Shown piece by piece: positions 60,201-64,000 of a stretch of 64,000 nucleotides of DNA. How positions within the stretch are numbered: the first letter of the stretch is position 1; every line of letters starts with the position of its first letter. Below the pieces are notes generated by a model. The model had not been told where the DNA came from. It did not search any database and saw nothing but the letters and a program-made list of their open reading frames with translations. The position numbers were made by a program, and so were the translations under genes. Origin of the DNA: Amphiduros pacificus (lineage: Eukaryota; Annelida; Polychaeta; Phyllodocida; Hesionidae); NCBI GenBank assembly GCA_949316495.1, contig OX439000.1:70624570-70688569 (forward strand), written 5' to 3'.

Positions 60201-60984
60201 TATCCGTCAAATTAAATTCACCCTCAATCCCTTCTGCATCACCATAATCAGTGTTTAACTCTCTAAGATATTTCCGCCTTTGATGGGTATCGTTATCTTC
60301 ATTACAGAGTGTAGGAACCGGGATGTTCATTGTGTTATTTTTGCACAATACAAAGAAGAGTTTGTCTGATAGGGTCAAGTTAACATCACTTTCCATGGTA
60401 GTACCCAGCAGGTCCTCATCGGTGTATAGTTTTTGTGTTTCTGCAAGTTTCAGTCTCATTCGCAATATAAATATGTTTGTTACCACCTCTTGCGAATAAG
60501 TTATTTGTGTGACTGTGTTATGTGGCCCAGGTTTTTTATAAAATCTTTCTTTCAGTTCCATCCATTGATCTAAATCATACTGAACCTCTTCGTGCAATCT
60601 CTCTTTTTCTGTCGCATTTATTAGACCTTCCATTTTATGCTTCATGTCCATCATCTTCCAATATCTCTCCTTTAATCCCATTTGCCATGGGCTTAATTCT
60701 TCATTTGGAATGTCTTTAAATGAATCGAGAGAGACGATGAAATTATATGCTATCTTAGAAATGAAACTTCCCTTGGGACAAACCATACCACTCCATGGAT
60801 GTCGTTCCCCAAATTTATAGTTTTTGTAAATGACATTTACCCCAGGTCCGGGCAGGGGTGTCAAATAAGACCACGGTATCCCATAAAGCACTTTGAGGTC
60901 CTCATCATCGACTTCGTCATCAGTGACCTTCGTTGCAGCAACGATACAACAGAGAAGTGGAAACAGCAAACATATCAGATGCAT
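41352..60984 (-). CDS. divergent peptide-O-xylosyltransferase-like protein (GT14)
   Basis: A 20-exon phase-consistent model, 3048 nt, 1015 aa. Transcript order: 60984-59798, 59492-59421, 56705-56638, 56476-56373, 55388-55308, 55209-55142, 55052-55001, 53742-53628, 53215-53152, 53039-52947, 49952-49824, 49484-49382, 49289-49108, 46017-45843, 45278-45238, 43518-43409, 43274-43132, 42754-42674, 42365-42287, 41452-41352. From exon 5 on it follows animal xylosyltransferases block by block: IYRPEHYYVYHVD (human-type IYHKDHFYYIHVD), WDFAVILSGSDLPL (WDFFINLSAADYPI), SAWVVLSREFLEE, SSYFFARKFA, LAPGQWTVTL. Known family members start glycosaminoglycan chains on Ser in the Golgi. This copy lacks several conserved pieces, so activity is uncertain. 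Confidence 0.8.
41898..42123. repeat. 45-bp tandem repeat, 5 copies
   Basis: Five almost identical copies of a 45-bp unit beginning GTTTTCAGCCACCATCTGAG, in the penultimate intron of the xylosyltransferase-like gene. Little divergence suggests recent expansion. Not at a splice site, although the unit contains an acceptor-like TTTTCAG on the plus strand. Confidence 0.95.
42931..42996. repeat. (GAT)n microsatellite
   Basis: About 21 uninterrupted GAT/ATG triplets in an intron of the xylosyltransferase-like gene. Confidence 0.97.
45843..53039 (-). CDS. xylosyltransferase-like gene, exons of the catalytic C-terminal half
   Basis: Exons 52947-53039, 49824-49952, 49382-49484, 49108-49289 and 45843-46017, phases 2, 2, 0, 2, 0. 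Blocks: SCGGHTYTVGGRVRGH, HSAWVVLSREFLEEI, SVIPDESYLGGLIF (acidic residue of LPAESFFHT kept), CRHSHESDGCGKGPKIFEM (matching the Cys/His cluster of the family), IQGTSSYFFARKFA, and a Cys-rich DPCCPCDRDIFFEQFRVWID. The exon 52947-53039 donor seeds the 50.3-53.0 kb array, and the exon 49108-49289 donor seeds the 48.0-49.1 kb array. Confidence 0.85.
46018..47995 (-). repeat. 28-bp minisatellite grown from a 3' splice-site region
   Basis: About 65 copies. On the minus strand the unit runs GTTCTTGTGTTAGGTCCAGA and on; the real acceptor of exon 45843-46017 lies at the end of this array in GTTCTTGTAG. Each unit thus holds an acceptor-like pyrimidine-AG word. A 97-bp second copy of the exon's 5' part interrupts it at 47555-47651. 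Unit variants (GGACCT/GGATCT, ACATAG/GCATAG) recur in blocks. Confidence 0.9.
47555..47651 (-). pseudogene. second copy of the 5' half of exon 45843-46017, with its acceptor
   Basis: Identical in reading to 45921-46017, including the TTCTTGTAG acceptor, and followed upstream by the same ~80 bp of intron. It is inside the intron before the real exon, so it comes first in the transcript. If included it would code ALAEYAWGERLEATHAGYSV and on to LLPML, then a hydrophobic run SNSCIYVLVICYVLV and a stop. A GTAAGG donor word in the array lies shortly after. Confidence 0.85.
47998..49107 (-). repeat. 30-bp minisatellite grown from a donor site
   Basis: About 37 copies of a 30-bp unit (28 bp in some). 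On the minus strand the exon 49108-49289 ends CTACTCAA/GTGAGTCCAATTA, and the first units read CATCAAGTGAGTCCAATTAT; farther units change GTGAGTCC to GTGATGTCC. The array begins right at the splice site and meets the acceptor-derived array at about 47996. Confidence 0.9.
50262..52986 (-). repeat. 39-bp minisatellite made of an exon 3' end plus its donor site
   Basis: About 68 copies. On the minus strand each unit carries about 28 nt of the end of exon 52947-53039 (coding HSAWVVLSR; most units read HSAWVILSR) and the donor GTAGGT with some intron. The exon's own end is the first unit. Longer units with an added CTGCTGTGTACCTAC recur about every 167-410 bp and mark higher-order duplication. After each donor the gene's frame reads AGG TAG, a stop. 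Confidence 0.95.
53152..56705 (-). CDS. xylosyltransferase-like gene, exons of the catalytic N-terminal half
   Basis: Exons 56638-56705, 56373-56476, 55308-55388, 55142-55209, 55001-55052, 53628-53742 and 53152-53215, phases 1, 0, 0, 2, 0, 1, 2. Key blocks: VELLKLIYRPEHYYVYHVD (nucleotide-sugar fold start), NNIRVLPKERSFVASWGSYQ, ILSGSDLPL with the family's conserved Asp, and GHIFLRVNKG. The boundaries of the first two exons are less sure: an alternative donor at 56605 keeps the frame open but does not meet the next exon in phase. Confidence 0.8.
53840..54662. repeat. 20-bp minisatellite
   Basis: About 41 copies of GTAAGGTGCATCTATAGGCA with variants (GCAAGG, ACATTTATAGCCA), in the intron between exons 53628-53742 and 55001-55052. 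Not derived from the flanking splice sites: the GTAAGG words lie on the strand opposite to the gene. Confidence 0.95.
55534..56100. mobile_element. GC-rich MITE with TA target duplication
   Basis: The ends ATGCCTCAGTCACATTTG and CAAATGTGACTGAGGCAT are inverted and flanked by TA on both sides. 567 bp, non-coding, much richer in GC than its surroundings, with nested palindromes (AAATCGGCCGG, CCCGGCCGGCGCCCGG) and a repeated GACGTCTTT..GGATATCCT word. The same family is at 33250-33706 and, partly, at 62178-62265. Confidence 0.8.
56766..57445. repeat. 39-bp minisatellite
   Basis: About 17 copies of a unit beginning CCTCACACTAGCTACTGCTG. It starts about 60 bp on the intron side of the acceptor of exon 56638-56705 and includes no exon sequence. 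Two alternating unit types (CTCACACTAG / CTCTCACTGG) are seen. The long minus-strand frame across it is a by-product of unit length 39. Confidence 0.95.
57540..58995 (+). mobile_element. CR1-type LINE, reverse transcriptase part and 3' end
   Basis: The plus-strand frame shows KNYRPVSNLTFISKLTERAV, then (other frame) AAAFDTIDHQILFDRL, then GVHQGSVLGPILFTIYMTPL and YHIYEDDTQIYIPVD, where the active-site F/Y-A-D-D is YEDD, and the ORF2 tail RIDFKILLLTWKALNGKAPP. Two frame shifts and a small gap after EIRTC make it dead. It is 5'-truncated and ends in a TTATTATTATTA tail. It is inserted in the second intron of the xylosyltransferase-like gene, antisense to it. Confidence 0.92.
59000..59275 (-). 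mobile_element. tRNA-derived SINE-like repeat
   Basis: On the minus strand it begins with CAGTGGCGCAGTTGGTTAGG (A-box like) and has GGGTTCGAACCCCGGCCG (B-box like), so a tRNA-related head, then a body that matches 12826-12975. A shorter piece with the same head is at 30672-30722. It directly follows the tail of the LINE and may have been mobilised by it. Confidence 0.7.
59798..60984 (-). CDS. xylosyltransferase-like gene, first coding exon: signal sequence and SUEL-lectin-like region
   Basis: ATG at 60984-60982 starts MHLICLLFPLLCCIVAAT, a signal peptide or signal anchor; an acceptor (TATATTTCAG) 20 nt upstream implies a 5' UTR exon. About 395 codons. Two parts resemble a SUEL/Gal-lectin module: VCPKGSFISKIAYNF (first strand and Cys) and CVGHQACLLRFSNDFCLNDP, then PGFRKFLNITLTCE. 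They are separated by a charged, helical insert of about 200 residues. I know no xylosyltransferase with such a module, so it is tentative. The donor is taken at 59797 (ATGGG/GTTTGA, phase 2) because it fits the next exon; two other GTs lie nearby. Confidence 0.65.
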
Positions 60985-60999
60985 TTTGACAAACACCTC

Positions 61000-61689
61000 C
61001 TACCTGAAATAAAATATAACATATTGAGTACAAATCAAATCCATGACAAAATCTTGTTATCCCATTCACTTAGGTAAGAGTAAGATTTAAACAATCAAAT
61101 CAAATATTAGCTCTCTTTTACTTATCATTCCCTTGCAGTTTGACTTAAGTCAAATATGTTATCTCACTATTCAACAACTGCATTCTATACAAAGTGTTGC
61201 ATATGTCCAGGCTGTTTTAACTATATTGTAATTGGATATGTTAGTCTTATCCCATAAACGTGTGATATACAAAAACATAGATCATAAACAAAAACTTCTA
61301 TAGCGCTATTTCAGACCCGGTCTGCTCATGGCGCTTTGTTAATACATTTCGCGGTGCTTCGCCCATCGTGAAATATCCCAATACCCCTCCTGGAAGTAGT
61401 TCTCTGACCATTGCATATTGGTTTTCTTTAATGACGTGCAAATGGCCAGAATAGCATTAAGAATGGCATCATAAACCAGCTCCATATGGATGTGTCACCA
61501 TATCACACATACTACATATCACTATACAGATCTATAAGTGAATAATTGAAATAAAGTATAGTGGTTTCATACACAGATGTATCGCAGAAAAAATAAGTGG
61601 CATGAACACACTCATCTCTTATATATTTCGTTACTTTCTCATATGAACTGGATAGGAATTAATACATACAACTAGATACACCCACCTAT
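61000..61689. other. 5' flank of the xylosyltransferase-like gene
   Basis: Holds the presumed 5' UTR intron. At 61295-61345 TATAGCGCTATTTCAGACCC and GCTCATGGCGCTTTG recall the extreme 3' end of the CR1 elements of this window (TAGCGCTGATACCAGAC). No promoter motif can be assigned. Confidence 0.4.
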
Positions 61690-61956
61690 ATGTATGATCA
61701 TACATTTAACACCTGGAGATCTTCGGTGCATTTGGTGTGTGTACGATGTATACGATTCAAAATAGGTCAGCGTTCGGTCAGTGATGCATGGATGACATTT
61801 GCGAGGGCACTCGCCTGCGACGATCTTCAAGACACCGTCCTCGTAATTCTGCGCAAATATAATATCAACAATATCTGTAAAAGAATTGGGGTCATCGGCT
61901 TCTTTTCAAGATATAGTCAGATGCCATTTCTTTCTTTTCTCTTTACCTTCATTTGA
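61690..61956 (+). other. short unexplained open frame
   Basis: The plus-strand frame includes SVSDAWMTFARALACDDLQD and ILRKYNINN, faintly like a death-fold helix pair. No signal peptide, no clear splice sites. It could be an exon of a plus-strand gene or chance; left unassigned. Confidence 0.2.
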
Positions 61957-62177
61957 CCTTCTTACCTTTAACATTTCGTACTGTACAGGACGTTTGGAGA
62001 TTGAAGTTATGTTTAAGCAAGGGAAATGTGTTCTTGCATTGCCTATACCATCACTGACATGTTACCATAGAGAAGTACATGCCCCAGAGGATCTCCCACA
62101 ACCTATTTATAGGCATGTCTACTTCTTTAAAACTTTGTCATGAAAGGACCGCGAGAACAATAGGTCATTCCACTTAT

Positions 62178-62265
62178 ACCGAGGTCACATTTGCGCCGGA
62201 TCCCGGCCTCACACGGTCCCGGGCGCCGGGGAGTTTATCCGTGACAATCTGAGATATGCGGACGG
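62178..62265. mobile_element. fragment of the TA-flanked GC-rich MITE
   Basis: GAGGTCACATTTGCGCCGG and GGCGCCGGGGAGTTTATC match the two end regions of 55534-56100, joined without the interior. Confidence 0.55.
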
Positions 62266-62394
62266 ACCATTATTCATTCAGAGGAAGGTGTGGAGGAAAA
62301 AAAAACGTTTTTTCCGTTTTCTCAGCCAAAAAAACGTTTTTTCCGTTTTCTCAGCCATTCCCATTTTTTCCTGAACCAAACGAAATCTACATAC

Positions 62395-64000
62395 CTTCGG
62401 TCTTGTCTCATCTAGCAGGCCATTCCACACACATTCGGCAACCATTTTTTCAACCTGTTGTCCTCTTCTGCAAAGAAAATTGAAATTGAGGAGTTCATGT
62501 GCATGAAAATCTCAAATGCAATTTTTTACAATTTTTTATTTTTGATATAAAATTGTACTCACATTGAGCGACATTCTCTGAGAATTTCTACTGTTGAGTC
62601 CACCATCACCTTGACATCTGCCAGCATGACATCGGATCTCTGCAGCATCATGGAAAGCCTGACAAGGGGTTCTAAGAGGTTCTGAATGATAATATTTCAA
62701 TGATAATTACACATCAGCTATGCACATAATAAAAACTGAAACTAGCTATTCATTGATAAAAAAAAATGTATTACCTGAAGAACTGCTGTAAAGATCATTA
62801 CGTTTCGTAAAACAATAATCCTTGCCAGTCCATTGGCCTTGGGAACGGAGTTTGACTGGTCCTCCAGGTGTGATACAAATCCACCGTAGCCCTTGAAAAG
62901 TACCTCCAGGGCCGCTTTCATGTGTCCCATCCACCTGGTCCCACCAACATGCTTTGGAATGGCACTCCTAATTCCCAAAACCTGTAAAAACCAATCACCA
63001 TTTTATTTTTCTTTCTTTTCTAATAAACATTTCTTTTATTTTGTAAACTTCCAAGTTCCAAATAAATCAAATCATCTCATGTCCGCAGTCCTTTCCGCTG
63101 TTTAGGGCTGCGCCTATTGAAGTAGTACAATCCAACAAGCAGGGTGGTCAGTTTGTCATAATTTTTGTCCTTCCCAAAAACATCCTTGAAGGCCAATTCC
63201 AGGCGATGGGCATTACAGGCAATCCCAATCATCTCTGGGTATTTGTTCTTCAGCAATGTGACCAGGCCTCCTTTTTTCCCAACCATGTTGGCCGCTTGGT
63301 CTGACCCAAACCCGACGAGCTTATTGGTGTGCTGTGAGATGTTGAAATCTACCATTTTAGATTCAACAAATTGGAGGAGCTGCTGCGCAGATGTTCCCTC
63401 TGGCTCCCCAATGCACATAAACCTGTTCTCCACTTTCCCCTTATGACAGAATCCCAAGAAGAGAGTCTCCTGTTCTGTCGTGCCATCATCCGTTGAACCG
63501 TCCATGGTCAAGCTGAAAAATCTGTAAAAATAGGTATTTTTAAGTATATGATAACAATCTATTTTTTCTTAGATAAGGAAATTAAAAAAGAATTTGATCT
63601 TTTAAATTTTATCACAAACCTGATCTGGCCGACATACTCCACAAGGGAATCTTGCTCAACACCAGCAATATTTGAGAGTATTTCCCGTGCATATACTGGG
63701 TTATCATATGACGAACCAGTGTCTAGCCCTTTTGCCCTGTCGAGTTGATTTAGCCACACAAAATCCTGCAGTGGCCTGTTGTGCTTGATTATGGCATGCA
63801 CATTGCGGAATTTTAATTCCAGTTGTTTCCTCATATTCTCATTTAGTGCCACCAGGCAATCTCTTGCGGGGGTCTCCTTTGCCAAAACAAATGCTTTAGC
63901 TTCTAAATGAAGCTTACTGTTCTCATGGTCCTGAATGGCTGAGATTTTTAAATTTTGGCAGCCATGTACAAATTGAAATTTGTGTTTTATATGTTTAAAA
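62395..64000 (-). CDS. hAT-transposase-type gene with introns (ZNF862-like), partial
   Basis: Exons from right to left: 64000-63620, about 63517-63099, 62981-62775, 62681-62563, 62467-62395. The first includes a TTF-type zinc-finger ending (FVHGCQNLKISAIQDHENSKLH) and LEAKAFVLAKETPARD. The second has the hAT catalytic pattern: TMDGSTDDGTTEQETLFLGF, GFGSDQAANMVGKKGG and CNAHRLELAFKDVFG, then LYYFNRRSPK. The third has PKHVGGTRWMGHMKAAL. Family: vertebrate ZNF862/KIAA1586-like, DUF4371-type hAT proteins. Introns with GT-AG ends argue for a resident or domesticated gene, or a spliced transposon; the second exon's donor is unclear. The start lies beyond the window and the C-terminal dimerisation part was not found. 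Confidence 0.75.

Overview
The window looks like an invertebrate-chordate-type animal genome, most likely amphioxus (Branchiostoma). The reasons are: multi-exon genes with GT-AG introns, CR1/Jockey-type LINE fragments, many short inverted-repeat elements, intron-bearing hAT-derived sequence, and above all intronic minisatellites that start exactly at 5' splice sites. As I recall, such minisatellites were reported at the amphioxus Adh locus under the name 'mirages'. The organism call is inference; no marker gene was compared.

Four host-type loci can be read by joining exons with matching phases. (1) On the minus strand, 32960 to 1782, 28 coding exons add up to 3864 nt, giving a secreted laminin-alpha-like protein of about 1287 aa: signal peptide, coiled coils, Ser/Thr-rich linker with an SG site, dibasic site, acidic segment, coiled coils and two laminin-G domains. 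(2) Nested on the plus strand inside its 18.3 kb intron (8703 to 14678), three exons encode a secreted 253 aa cysteine-rich protein with a chitin-binding-like six-cysteine module. (3) On the minus strand, 60984 to 41352, 20 exons (3048 nt, 1015 aa) encode a divergent peptide-O-xylosyltransferase (GT14) relative with an unusual N-terminal region of about 400 aa that resembles a SUEL/Gal-lectin module split by an insert. (4) At the right edge (62395 to 64000, minus) lies an intron-containing hAT-transposase-type gene that runs out of the window.

Region by region: 1-1190 LINE 5' part; 1782-5893 3' half of the laminin-like gene; 5894-24235 large intron holding a poly-G-ended hAT-like MITE, 18-bp minisatellites, the nested gene, LINE 3' ends, an unidentified ORF and a broken Ty3/Gypsy fossil; 24236-32960 5' half of the laminin-like gene with two splice-site-derived minisatellites; 33-41 kb intergenic, with two tRNA-Thr(CGT) genes and several MITEs; 41.3-61 kb the xylosyltransferase-like gene, whose introns are filled with minisatellites, a LINE/SINE insertion and a TA-flanked MITE; 61-64 kb repeats and the hAT-type gene.

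The most striking signal is that four minisatellites (26.4-27.0, 28.6-29.9, 48.0-49.1 and 50.3-53.0 kb) are amplified copies of an exon/intron 5' junction, and one (46.0-48.0 kb) is an amplified 3' splice-site region that also carries a 97-bp second copy of the first half of the following exon. All four donor-derived arrays lie in phase-2 introns, where use of a downstream decoy donor meets an in-frame stop at once.
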